Under the pieces are notes generated by a model. It saw nothing but the letters and a program-made list of their open reading frames with translations, was not told the origin of the DNA and ran no database searches. From a virus: a stretch of 33,830 nt of DNA. Positions 6,595 through 12,243 of this stretch are shown here, piece by piece. Made by a program: the position numbers and the translations under genes. Numbering within the stretch: the stretch's first letter is position 1; the number at the start of each line of letters is the position of its first letter. The stretch is from positions 1 through 33,830 of the IMG/VR virus record IMGVR_UViG_3300031576_000212. One strand, given 5' to 3'.

Positions 6595-6944
6595 GACTTT
6601 GTCCCTGGGATGGCGACATCCCGTTCATATTCGATGCCCTGCTCATCGAGAAGCTCCGCCACCTTGTCGGCGAACTCATCGCCCCCGCCGATCTTGACCG
6701 TGACCTTCTCGATTCCGCTCTGGTCAGCGAACTTCTCGCCGAGCCGCAATTGCGAATCGGCCAGCCCGAGGAGGACTTGCTCGCCCTTAATCATCTCGAC
6801 GATGTCGCCCGTGTTGACGCTGTCCCCGTCAAATTCGAGCGTCAGCGTGCCGCGCTTAACCGTCTCTGTATAGTCTTCGTGTTTCTCCAGCTTCTCCGTC
6901 ACCTGGACGCGCTTGACCGTGACCCGGAACGTGAGCGGGCTCAC
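6591..6944 (-). CDS. Hypothetical protein, 117 aa
   Basis: Starts at a GTG at 6944 whose GTGA overlaps the stop of the zinc-ribbon gene; a longer frame to 7037 is a shadow. The N-terminal half is beta-rich (TFRVTVKRVQVTEKLEKHEDYTETVKRGTLTLEFDGD in the translation). The C-terminal half carries a repeat-like pair, KVTVKIGGGDEFADKVAELL. No motif of known function. Confidence 0.65.
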   Translation of the reverse strand: MSPLTFRVTVKRVQVTEKLEKHEDYTETVKRGTLTLEFDGDSVNTGDIVEMIKGEQVLLGLADSQLRLGEKFADQSGIEKVTVKIGGGDEFADKVAELLDEQGIEYERDVAIPGTKS

Positions 6945-7444
6945 GAGAGCGCTCCCTGCCGCGCGGCGCGCTGACAGCCGCAGCGGTCGCAAGGCATCGC
7001 GCTGTAGGCGTTCCACGACTGCCCGCAGTTCTCGCACATGTACGCGCCCGGCCTGTGCTGGCCCTTGTCGATGGCGATGTGCTTCACCGCGGCGTCCCGG
7101 TCCGTGAGCGCATCGCTCGGCCCGCGTCCCCGCCAGAGCATCCGATACGAATACTCGCCGATGAAGTCCTCCGGGCGTTGCTCCGCCCAGGGGTGCGATA
7201 CGTGGATGACGATGAGCTTGTCCGCGACGCCGTCCTCGTGGTTGCGGAAGATGTACACGGCGTCGCGCTCACGCTTCGCGAGTGCTTCCAGCGCCACGAG
7301 GACGCGCTCGGCGGAGACCTCCGCCAGGCCGCGTACGATGGCGCCCTCGCACGGCCGGCAGAACGAGTCCAGGGGGATGCCATGTAGACACGTGTCGCAT
7401 CGACCGCTCGGCGCGGTATCCTGAGTGTTGAGCTGGGTGGACAT
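6941..7444 (-). CDS. Protein with two zinc-ribbon-like motifs
   Basis: 167 aa from the ATG at 7444, preceded by GGTAGGTGA. A C-x2-C pair (CDTCLHG) plus FCRPC lies at the N-terminus, and CENCGQSW ... CDRCGC at the C-terminus, each able to bind zinc. The middle (ERVLVALEALAKRERDAVYIFRNHEDGV) is helical. It ends in a GTGA overlap with the next gene. Several small zinc-binding proteins cluster in this operon; they may be regulators or host-takeover proteins, but no specific role can be given. Confidence 0.7.
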   Translation of the reverse strand: MSTQLNTQDTAPSGRCDTCLHGIPLDSFCRPCEGAIVRGLAEVSAERVLVALEALAKRERDAVYIFRNHEDGVADKLIVIHVSHPWAEQRPEDFIGEYSYRMLWRGRGPSDALTDRDAAVKHIAIDKGQHRPGAYMCENCGQSWNAYSAMPCDRCGCQRAARQGALS

Positions 7445-7460
7445 TTCACCTACCTCTCTT

Positions 7461-7487
7461 CGCCCGGTGACCGATGCGCACCGGGCG
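7461..7487 (+). terminator. Perfect 9-bp hairpin, T-rich on the plus side
   Basis: CGCCCGGTG (7461-7469) and CACCGGGCG (7479-7487) pair perfectly around a 9-nt loop. On the plus strand the stem is followed by ATTTTCTT, as in an intrinsic terminator. On the minus strand it is followed by the ribosome site of the 7444 gene, so there it would be only a structured leader. It may stop antisense transcription into the early operon, or be an operator. Confidence 0.5.
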
Positions 7488-7496
7488 ATTTTCTTG

Positions 7497-7781
7497 CTAG
7501 TGAGTTGGGCGCCCCGGATCGCCCCGACAAATACGCCCGGAGCGCCCAGCAAAGCCAGCCCTTGCCGAGAGAGTGGCAAGCGCTGACGGCGGGCGATCAG
7601 GGGGGAGGAAGGACAGCTTTCGGGGGGTCGGCGAGTCCAGCCCGTCTGATCGCCCAGCGTCAGCGTTCGCACGTCGCCAGCTGGCCAGTAGTTCAGCACA
7701 TCGCGGGTTCGTGACCCTGAGAACAGCCTCCGCCTGCTCGGACGAGTACCAGACTTCCTTGCGCGTGGCCTCGGAGCTCAC
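7497..7781 (-). CDS. Hypothetical protein, 94 aa
   Basis: GTG start at 7781, a few bases after the previous stop, with AAGGA upstream. The first half (KEVWYSSEQAEAVLRVTNPRCAELLASWRR) looks like an ordinary helical protein. The second half is Pro/Arg-rich and compositionally poor, so it may be a disordered tail. No family recognised. Assigned because otherwise 280 bases of the operon would be empty. Confidence 0.5.
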   Translation of the reverse strand: MSSEATRKEVWYSSEQAEAVLRVTNPRCAELLASWRRANADAGRSDGLDSPTPRKLSFLPPDRPPSALATLSARAGFAGRSGRICRGDPGRPTH

Positions 7782-7784
7782 GAA

Positions 7785-7982
7785 CTAGTCCTTCGCCAGG
7801 AACATCCGCCCGCCGTACCCCAGCGGCCGGTTGGCCTTGCAGCGGTTGTAAAAGATGCACCCGTGCCGCTCCTTGAAGTGCGCGCACCGTGCGCACGAAT
7901 ACTTCTTGACCCGCTGAAACATGGCTTCCTTCGGATCCACGGGCGGCGTGAGCGTGCGCCCGGTGTTCACAATCAGCGTCAT
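7785..7982 (-). CDS. Small Cys-rich zinc-finger-like protein
   Basis: 65 aa; the ATG at 7982 overlaps the upstream stop (ATGA). The core CARCAHFKERHGCIFYNRC supplies four Cys and a His for metal binding, flanked by basic residues. It is tightly packed with its neighbours in the early operon. Function unknown. Confidence 0.7.
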   Translation of the reverse strand: MTLIVNTGRTLTPPVDPKEAMFQRVKKYSCARCAHFKERHGCIFYNRCKANRPLGYGGRMFLAKD

Positions 7983-8374
7983 GCGGAGGCCTCCGCCAGC
8001 CTGTGGGCCTTGTCGACCTTGCTTACGAAGAAATCGCCACACACCTCGCACTTCGGCGCTTTCACCTCGCTCCGCGCTTTTGCCGGCTGCAGCGCCCGCA
8101 GCGCCTTGTCAATCACCTTCAGCTGAGCGCGCTGTTTGACGAGCGTAGCGGCGGTGGCCCGCTCAGCGCGGCGTAGGGCGTCCGCCGTTTCTGCCATCAC
8201 CCGTATCAGGTTGACGAACGGGTCCCCCTCCGCTTCGTAGCCGTTGCCAGAAACGGCGTCCACCTGGCGGTCGCCGCACGCGAGGCAAACGAGATCATCG
8301 CCCTCCAGGAACACAGAGCCCCTACATCCCTCGCGCCTGCACCGCTGGGCCACGGTAGCTGTCTGGGCCGTCAT
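7979..8374 (-). CDS. Zinc-ribbon and coiled-coil protein
   Basis: 131 aa; the ATG at 8374 overlaps the stop of the ribbon-helix-helix gene. The N-terminus has CRREGCRGSVFLEGDDLVCLACG in the translation, a four-Cys zinc ribbon. The middle (ETADALRRAERATAATLVKQRAQLKVIDKALRAL) is a coiled coil, and near the end lies a further CEVCGDFF. It may bind nucleic acid. It is the second gene of the early operon. Confidence 0.7.
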   Translation of the reverse strand: MTAQTATVAQRCRREGCRGSVFLEGDDLVCLACGDRQVDAVSGNGYEAEGDPFVNLIRVMAETADALRRAERATAATLVKQRAQLKVIDKALRALQPAKARSEVKAPKCEVCGDFFVSKVDKAHRLAEASA

Positions 8375-8562
8375 GCCGTGGCAAGCTCCGGCGCGGGCAG
8401 TTCCCGGCGCTGCCGCAGCCAATCTTCGAGGATCACGGTCACCAGTTGCGACCGAGACTGTCGCTGCCGTGCCGCTACGTTGTCCAAGCCACGGATGACG
8501 GTCGCGGGTACATGGACATTGATTGTCTTGGAGCCATCTGGATAGAGCGGTTTCGGCGGCAA
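8371..8562 (-). CDS. Ribbon-helix-helix (CopG/Arc-type) repressor
   Basis: 63 aa from a TTG at 8562 with AGAAGGG upstream. The pattern KTINVHVPATVIRGLDNVAARQRQSRSQLVTVILEDWL is a ribbon-helix-helix domain: a short basic beta strand (TINVHV) that enters the DNA groove, then two helices joined by a turn (SRSQ). Such dimers bind arrays of short palindromic sites. As the first gene of the early operon, next to an array of four 10-bp sites overlapping its own promoter, it is probably autoregulatory. Confidence 0.85.
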   Translation of the reverse strand: MPPKPLYPDGSKTINVHVPATVIRGLDNVAARQRQSRSQLVTVILEDWLRQRRELPAPELATA

Positions 8563-8578
8563 ACGGGGTATCCCTTCT

Positions 8579-8632
8579 GTCTGTAGTCGGTGACTGTAGT
8601 CCGAATTTAAACTGAAGTCCTAGACTGTTGTC
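8579..8632. promoter_or_regulatory. Four-site operator array (CTGWWGTC)
   Basis: The 8-mer CTGTAGTC or a close variant occurs at 8581, 8594, 8612 (CTGAAGTC) and 8625 (CTGTTGTC). The spacing is 13, 18 and 13 bp, a symmetric arrangement. With flanking bases several sites are near-palindromes, for example GACTGTAGTC. The -10 box of the early promoter falls between sites 2 and 3, and site 4 covers the shared -35 region. This fits cooperative binding by the ribbon-helix-helix protein. Confidence 0.7.
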
Positions 8633-8634
8633 AA
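8606..8634 (-). promoter_or_regulatory. Early promoter (leftward)
   Basis: A perfect TTGACA -35 box (8634-8629) and TTTAAA -10 box (8611-8606) with 17-bp spacing on the minus strand, upstream of the ribbon-helix-helix gene and the early operon. Confidence 0.75.
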
Positions 8635-8657
8635 GTCCTTTATTAACAAGATACAAT
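8628..8657 (+). promoter_or_regulatory. Divergent promoter for XRE/lipoprotein genes
   Basis: TTGTCA (8628-8633) and TACAAT (8652-8657) with 18-bp spacing. The -35 box shares five bases with the leftward -35 box, so two RNA polymerases could hardly bind at once. This looks like a mutually exclusive switch. Confidence 0.7.
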
Positions 8658-8665
8658 AATTTCCC

Positions 8666-8682
8666 TTGACAAAGATTGACAA
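8666..8682. promoter_or_regulatory. Tandem TTGACAA sites before the XRE start codon
   Basis: TTGACAA occurs at 8666-8672 and 8676-8682, exactly 10 bp (one helical turn) apart. They lie just downstream of the rightward promoter and 7 bp before the ATG at 8689. The complement of the same word occurs at 8628-8634. They are likely operators for the XRE protein or the other regulator. Confidence 0.5.
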
Positions 8683-8688
8683 GAGTCA

Positions 8689-8940
8689 ATGACCATGCTT
8701 ACTCTGACGGCGATGAGCATCCCTCAACTGGTTGAGGGGCTGGCTCGGAAGTACGGGAGCGTGAGCGCAGCAGCCCGCGCCTGCGGGATACCGGAAGGAA
8801 CGATGCACCGACTACACAGCGGAGAACGAACCAATCCCACGCTGGAGACGTTGCAGGCGCTCGCCCGTGGCTACGGTAAGCCAGTCTCTGAGATCGTGCG
8901 CATGCTGGAACGGGATGTTCGCACTAGCCGGACTACATAA
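8689..8940 (+). CDS. XRE/Cro-family HTH regulator
   Basis: 83 aa, ATG at 8689, with in-frame ATGs at 8695 and 8713 as alternatives; no strong ribosome site. SIPQLVEGLARKYGSVSAAARACGIPEGTMHRLHSGERTNPTLETLQALARGYG in the translation is a complete helix-turn-helix of the XRE family (A-x-x-x-G-I-P-x-x-T-x-x-R-x-x-x-G). There is no C-terminal peptidase or dimerisation domain, so it is Cro-sized rather than a full CI repressor. Transcribed away from the early operon, it probably controls the divergent promoters. Confidence 0.85.
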   Translation: MTMLTLTAMSIPQLVEGLARKYGSVSAAARACGIPEGTMHRLHSGERTNPTLETLQALARGYGKPVSEIVRMLERDVRTSRTT

Positions 8941-8945
8941 CTACC

Positions 8946-8976
8946 GCCGCCCTATCGGAGCGGCAGGCTCTTATTT
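8946..8976 (+). terminator. Weak hairpin after the XRE gene
   Basis: GCCGC (8946-8950) pairs with GCGGC (8960-8964), followed by a mixed T-rich tail (CTCTTATTT). It could terminate part of the rightward transcript. A TATATA/TATAGT sequence follows near 8989-8994 but lacks a clear -35. Confidence 0.3.
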
Positions 8977-9028
8977 GGCCCGGAGCATATATAGTGCGAA
9001 GACTTTATGAGGAAGGGAAGCAACGAAA

Positions 9029-9271
9029 ATGACCGGCCCGACGTCCATAACACGGGATACTGCCATGTTCAGAGAGCGCGGAATACGCCCGCTGGATTGC
9101 ATCTGCGACGGCAGGGGCCGGACGTGCGCCGTCTGTCTGGTGCTTTCCGCCTGCTCGCTGCGCGTAGACCATCCGGACTCGCTCAGCATCGGCATGCTAA
9201 AGCGCCGGATACCGGGCATCAGCGGCCGCGAGGCGGCGATTCTGCTGGAAGCGTCGAAGCTCTGGCGGTGA
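9029..9271 (+). CDS. Small Cys-containing protein, 80 aa
   Basis: ATG at 9029 with GGAAGGGAAG upstream. An overlapping 90-aa frame from 9007 has poor composition and is rejected. CICDGRGRTCAVC gives four Cys in a C-x-C...C-x2-C pattern suited to zinc. The C-terminal part (ISGREAAILLEASKLWR) is a helix. It lies between the XRE regulator and the lipoprotein in the plus-strand unit. No family recognised. Confidence 0.6.
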   Translation: MTGPTSITRDTAMFRERGIRPLDCICDGRGRTCAVCLVLSACSLRVDHPDSLSIGMLKRRIPGISGREAAILLEASKLWR

Positions 9272-9275
9272 TAGA

Positions 9276-9734
9276 ATGATGCCGCTGATGAAACGCGTGC
9301 TTTATGCCCTGCCCGTGCTCGTCGGCTTCGCATGCGGTGGCGGCGACGGCCCTCTTGCCAACACGCCGGAAGGGGCCGTCCTGCAATTGTTCGACTACAT
9401 AAACAAGGGACAGTGGTCACGGGAGTGGGACGCACTCCATCCCGTGCACCAGAAGCGTGTTCCCAAGGAGCACTTCATTGAATGTGCCGAGAGAGCGGAT
9501 GTTCCGGACATCGACGGTATCGATATCTTGGAGGTCTACGACGAGACGATTCCGCTGCCGGGCTACACCAAAGAGGTGGACACCACCGCCGTCACAGTTC
9601 GGTTGGAGCTATCCAGCGGACTGTTCAGCAAAGAGAGCGAAGATACTTTTCATGTGGTGCTGGTTGACGGAGTGTGGCGCTGGCTTATGTCGGACCCCAA
9701 TGGCTACTCGGGCGCCGATTGCCCGTCCGGCTAG
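9276..9734 (+). CDS. Predicted lipoprotein, NTF2-like (possible superinfection exclusion)
   Basis: 152 aa from the ATG at 9276, or 148 from the ATG at 9288. MKRVLYALPVLVGFACGGG is a lipoprotein signal peptide with the lipidated Cys after GFA. The rest resembles DUF4878/NTF2-like lipoproteins: TPEGAVLQLFDYINKGQW and LHPVHQKRVPKEHFIECA, ending in a strand pair FHVVLVDGVWRWLMSD. These act at the outer face of the cell membrane. A lipoprotein expressed with the repressor-like gene and against the lytic genes is the typical place for superinfection exclusion or lysogenic conversion; that role is inferred. Its stop codon overlaps that of the convergent holin in a CTAG. Confidence 0.75.
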   Translation: MMPLMKRVLYALPVLVGFACGGGDGPLANTPEGAVLQLFDYINKGQWSREWDALHPVHQKRVPKEHFIECAERADVPDIDGIDILEVYDETIPLPGYTKEVDTTAVTVRLELSSGLFSKESEDTFHVVLVDGVWRWLMSDPNGYSGADCPSG

Positions 9735-9949
9735 AGCCGCGGCTTCACGTAGCGGTCGAACAGCCCCGCCAGGAAGAAGCTCAGGAACACCAGCACCGGC
9801 GTCAGTATCGTGAGGTCGTCCGACGTCAGCCAGTCCGTCTTGTTGCTGACGAATGCAAGCACCGCCACCAGCGCCGCGAACAGCATCCCCCGCGTCGTCC
9901 CGTCCTGAACCGGGGTATCCGTGGATCCCGTTACCGTCCGTATCGCCAT
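9731..9949 (-). CDS. Holin, two transmembrane segments
   Basis: 72 aa from the ATG at 9949 behind the strong ribosome site AGGAGGTAAG, which is part of the upstream gene's end. Two hydrophobic helices (GMLFAALVAVLAFVS and LTPVLVFLSFFLAGLF) are joined by a short polar turn NKTDWLTSDD, with a basic C-terminus DRYVKPRL. This is the layout of class II/III phage holins, which open the membrane for the endolysin. It is the last gene of the lysis block and runs tail-to-tail into the lipoprotein gene. Confidence 0.75.
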   Translation of the reverse strand: MAIRTVTGSTDTPVQDGTTRGMLFAALVAVLAFVSNKTDWLTSDDLTILTPVLVFLSFFLAGLFDRYVKPRL

Positions 9950-9953
9950 CTTC

Positions 9954-10379
9954 TTACCTCCTGTACTTCCCTCGCAGATATGCCCGCAGTCTGTGCGCTC
10001 TCACCCTGAGACTCCCCGGTTGCTTACCGTCCTTGCGTTTGCGGTAGTCCGACGCCACCGAGTACCAGAGCAACCAGCCCACCTTCTCAGGGTCACCCAG
10101 GCACGCCGCCTTGATGTCGATGTAGTCGTCGGCGGCGAACACAGCAGCGGGGATGTCAAACTCCCAATCCTCCTCCAGGCCGCGCCGGACGAGTGATGCA
10201 GCCCGGTGCTTCCGCTCGTCGCGCCATACCGTGTCTCGCGTCCAGCGCGCCAACTGCCATGCTCCGATCTTCTCCCGTGGCGGGAAGCGCAGAAACCGCA
10301 CCCATATCTGCTGATACAGATCCTCGTCCGCCCTCGCCACGCTCTGGGCGATGCGGGCGAGGTCGGCGTACGGCAACAT
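9954..10379 (-). CDS. Sigma-70-like (ECF-style) protein, putative
   Basis: 141 aa from the ATG at 10379. The N-terminal part (LARIAQSVARADEDLYQQIWVRFLRF, then ARWTRDTVWRDERKHR) resembles sigma region 2, where a D-x-E-D-L-x-Q-x-x-W-x-x-F motif precedes a helix ending in 'xxR.xR'. The C-terminal part (LGDPEKVGWLLWYSVASDYRKRKDGKQPGSLRVRAHRLRAYLRGK) resembles region 4 with its recognition helix. It sits between the metalloprotease and the holin in the same direction. It could direct expression of lysis or late genes; this is inferred from a distant resemblance. Confidence 0.45.
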   Translation of the reverse strand: MLPYADLARIAQSVARADEDLYQQIWVRFLRFPPREKIGAWQLARWTRDTVWRDERKHRAASLVRRGLEEDWEFDIPAAVFAADDYIDIKAACLGDPEKVGWLLWYSVASDYRKRKDGKQPGSLRVRAHRLRAYLRGKYRR

Positions 10380-10382
10380 GGG

Positions 10383-11093
10383 TCATCGAAAGAACGGCGA
10401 CGCTCTGAGCGCCGCCCTCTCCCCTTCCCTGAGTCCTACCGCCGGGTACGCCAGGAACCGCCACCACGGCAGCATAATCGTGTCCGCGTCCGCCCAGTCC
10501 GTCGGGTGCGGGAGGCCGCAGAAGCAATGCCCGAGCTCGTGGGCGATGGCGCCCCACCACTCGCGCGACTCGTCGGCGTGCGCTTCCGGCGGCGTGTCCC
10601 GCTGCGGATAGTTCATCGCCATCAGTTCGAGTCCCCACCCTTGCAGCCCCGTGCGCCCCGGCCACGGCCACGTGGGGATGTCCTCTGCGTCCATGCGGTA
10701 GTTGTCGATACCGATGGTGCCGCCGATCCAGCCCAGCGGCGCGATGGCAAAACTCACCCATACCCGCCGCTCGTCGCCCTTATCCACGAGCCGCCCGCCG
10801 ACATAGATGCGCTGAGCCGCGGCTGTATCGAGGATGTGGGCCGTCCCCTCGTACATCCCGAACCCGTGCTCGAATTGCGCCGCCGGCACAGTGCCGTTAA
10901 CCGTTACGCAGGGGTACGTCCGGAACGTCTTGCCGACGTGCTTCCAGTACCACATCTGGATCAGGCCCATGCCCAGGTCGATGCCCCGCTTGTAGTCGTC
11001 TACAGGACGCGCTGCGCGGTCGTGGTCGGTGGGAACGTAGACGATGGCGCCGACTCCCAGCGTGTTCCTCTGCGCCCGGTCCAGCCAGCTCAT
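10383..11093 (-). CDS. Zincin metalloprotease
   Basis: 236 aa; the ATG at 11093 overlaps the stop of the small membrane protein. WWGAIAHELGHCFCGLPHP carries the HExxH zinc site near residue 185, followed by GLPH. In metzincins the third ligand lies at H-E-x-x-H-x-x-G-x-x-H; here one extra residue (Cys) separates the first and third histidines. DTIMLPWWRF downstream could supply the Met-turn. No signal peptide or anchor is visible. Placed between endolysin and holin, it may cleave cell-wall peptides, host proteins or a virion protein. The fold call is firm; the substrate is unknown. Confidence 0.75.
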   Translation of the reverse strand: MSWLDRAQRNTLGVGAIVYVPTDHDRAARPVDDYKRGIDLGMGLIQMWYWKHVGKTFRTYPCVTVNGTVPAAQFEHGFGMYEGTAHILDTAAAQRIYVGGRLVDKGDERRVWVSFAIAPLGWIGGTIGIDNYRMDAEDIPTWPWPGRTGLQGWGLELMAMNYPQRDTPPEAHADESREWWGAIAHELGHCFCGLPHPTDWADADTIMLPWWRFLAYPAVGLREGERAALRASPFFR

Positions 11094-11260
11094 GGCGCCG
11101 GACTCGGGGTCGCTACTGCCGCATTGATGCTCACGTCCTGCTGCTCCACCACCGTCTGCGGCTCGTCGTCTGTGAACGCAAGGTAGAACGTCAGCACGCT
11201 GAACGTGAGGATTACCACCAGCAGGATCGTCGTCAGGTCAGGGGCCTGCCGCATGGTCAT
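11090..11260 (-). CDS. Small single-span membrane protein of the lysis block
   Basis: 56 aa. The ATG at 11260 overlaps the amidase stop, and the TGA overlaps the metalloprotease start (ATGA at both ends). One hydrophobic helix near residues 9-29 (LTTILLVVILTFSVLTFYLAF in the translation) is followed by an acidic tail. It could be a second holin, an antiholin or a spanin-like partner. Position and topology support a lysis role, but no family was recognised. Confidence 0.7.
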   Translation of the reverse strand: MTMRQAPDLTTILLVVILTFSVLTFYLAFTDDEPQTVVEQQDVSINAAVATPSPAP

Positions 11261-11967
11261 GGCCCGTGGTGATGGCTTCCAGTGGCACTCGCCTCGTGCG
11301 CCGTCAGCGCATCATCCACAATCGCGGTCACCGCCCGGTGAATCCAGCCCGTCAGCCGCGCAATGGGCTCTGTGTTGCTGTCCGGATCCCCGGCGTAGTC
11401 CTTGCCGTAGCCCAACAGCTTGATTACCAGGTCGAGCTTGGCTTCCTGTTCCGGCGTCATGTCTGCACCTCCTACGATGATTGCGGCGATGTCGTTCCAG
11501 CGGATGCGGTCGTTAGGGCAAGACGTAGTCCCCGGCGCAACCCGTCTGTGTTCCTCGAACCCCTGCCCCAGCACCGGCGCTTTCAGGTGTGGGCAGAGCT
11601 TCCGTAATTCAGAATAGATGTGCGCGTCGGCCTCTACCTGGGCGTTGGTCTCCGGCGCGGTGAAATCGCCGGGTACGCTTTCGTGCTCGACGCCCACGCC
11701 CGTCTTGTTGGCCGGTGGGTTACCAGATGTCCACGTCGCCATCTCCAACTCGTAGTGCTGCCAGATCGTCCCGTCGGTGAGCACACTGGCGAGCCATGAC
11801 GCCGTGGCGCCGGGCCGGTGGCCCTGTTGTAAGTACGCCCGATAGCCCTGAGCGTCATGGCAGATGAGCTTGTCGATGTCCGCGAGGCTGCGGGCGAAGA
11901 ACTTGCCGTGGGGATACGCGGGGTCAAACGTTGCGGGCTTCCAGATGGCAGCCGTGATTCGGGTCAT
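11257..11967 (-). CDS. N-acetylmuramoyl-L-alanine amidase (endolysin)
   Basis: 236 aa from the ATG at 11967. The Amidase_2/PGRP-like domain is in residues about 15-170: LICHDAQGY supplies the first zinc histidine, GTIWQHYELEMATWTSGN the core strand, VGVEHES the next segment and GFEEHRRVAPGTTSCPND the last His and Cys ligands. The C-terminal 60 residues form a helical tail (MTPEQEAKLDLVIKLLG) ending in a short His run, probably a wall- or membrane-associating segment. It cuts the bond between muramic acid and the stem peptide. No clear ribosome site precedes the start; the hammerhead ribozyme lies on the opposite strand just upstream. Confidence 0.9.
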   Translation of the reverse strand: MTRITAAIWKPATFDPAYPHGKFFARSLADIDKLICHDAQGYRAYLQQGHRPGATASWLASVLTDGTIWQHYELEMATWTSGNPPANKTGVGVEHESVPGDFTAPETNAQVEADAHIYSELRKLCPHLKAPVLGQGFEEHRRVAPGTTSCPNDRIRWNDIAAIIVGGADMTPEQEAKLDLVIKLLGYGKDYAGDPDSNTEPIARLTGWIHRAVTAIVDDALTAHEASATGSHHHGP

Positions 11968-11975
11968 GCTACAAT
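11967..11975 (+). promoter_or_regulatory. Extended -10 promoter candidate before the ribozyme
   Basis: TGCTACAAT (TG-n-TACAAT) on the plus strand; no good -35 box. Initiation near 11982 would put the hammerhead ribozyme about 40 nt into the RNA. CATGCTACAAT is repeated with one mismatch at 12241, before the tRNA. On the minus strand the same bases straddle the endolysin start codon, so a function on that strand is also possible. Confidence 0.4.
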
Positions 11976-12022
11976 CCGTAGTCCGTGGGTTCCCCAGGGC
12001 GGCTGACAACGGGAACATCTGG

Positions 12023-12097
12023 CCCGGCAAAACGGCTGATGAGCGGTTGAGACCACCGCGAAACGCTAAAGCGTCCCGTGGAGTCCTCCCTGCCGGG
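12023..12097 (+). ncRNA. Type I hammerhead self-cleaving ribozyme
   Basis: All core elements are present in order. Stem I: CCCGGCA (12023-12029) with TGCCGGG (12091-12097), and ACGG (12032-12035) with CCGT (12076-12079). Core CTGATGA (12036-12042). Stem II: GCGG (12043-12046) with CCGC (12056-12059), 9-nt loop. GAAA (12060-12063). Stem III: ACGC (12063-12066) with GCGT (12071-12074), loop TAAA. Cleavage nucleotide C12075 follows GT, giving the preferred GUC triplet; cleavage is predicted between 12075 and 12076. Stem I has an asymmetric internal loop (AA opposite 11 nt), where natural hammerheads make the tertiary contact with loop II. The open stem is stem I, hence type I. It is antisense to the lysis operon, 56 nt upstream of the endolysin start. 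Confidence 0.92.
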
Positions 12098-12111
12098 GAA
12101 TAACTGAGGAC

Positions 12112-12243
12112 CTAGGCCGCCCAACTTCGCACCTCCTTCACGTACCTGTCCGCTGCGTCTCCCGTCGGCGTCCACCCCTCCAGCGCGTCCAGCCAGGCGT
12201 CCCAGATGGCGACGGCGACGAGGATGCCGAAGAAGAAGACCAT
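12112..12243 (-). CDS. Small membrane protein, 43 aa
   Basis: ATG at 12243, stop at 12112-12114. A short N-terminal hydrophobic helix (VFFFGILVAVAIW) is followed by an amphipathic, charged C-terminus. There is no clear ribosome site; the start shares the sequence ATTNTAGCATG with the endolysin start. It could be a small lysis protein or a by-product. It lies antisense to the stretch between the ribozyme and the tRNA. Confidence 0.5.
   Translation of the reverse strand: MVFFFGILVAVAIWDAWLDALEGWTPTGDAADRYVKEVRSWAA

Noticed and set aside
9007-9279. 90-aa plus-strand frame
   Set aside because: Arg/Gly/His-rich shadow; the overlapping frame from 9029 has a ribosome site and an ordered composition with Cys pairs.
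11969-12175. Minus-strand 68-aa frame over the ribozyme
   Set aside because: No ribosome site; the sequence is explained by the hammerhead on the plus strand.
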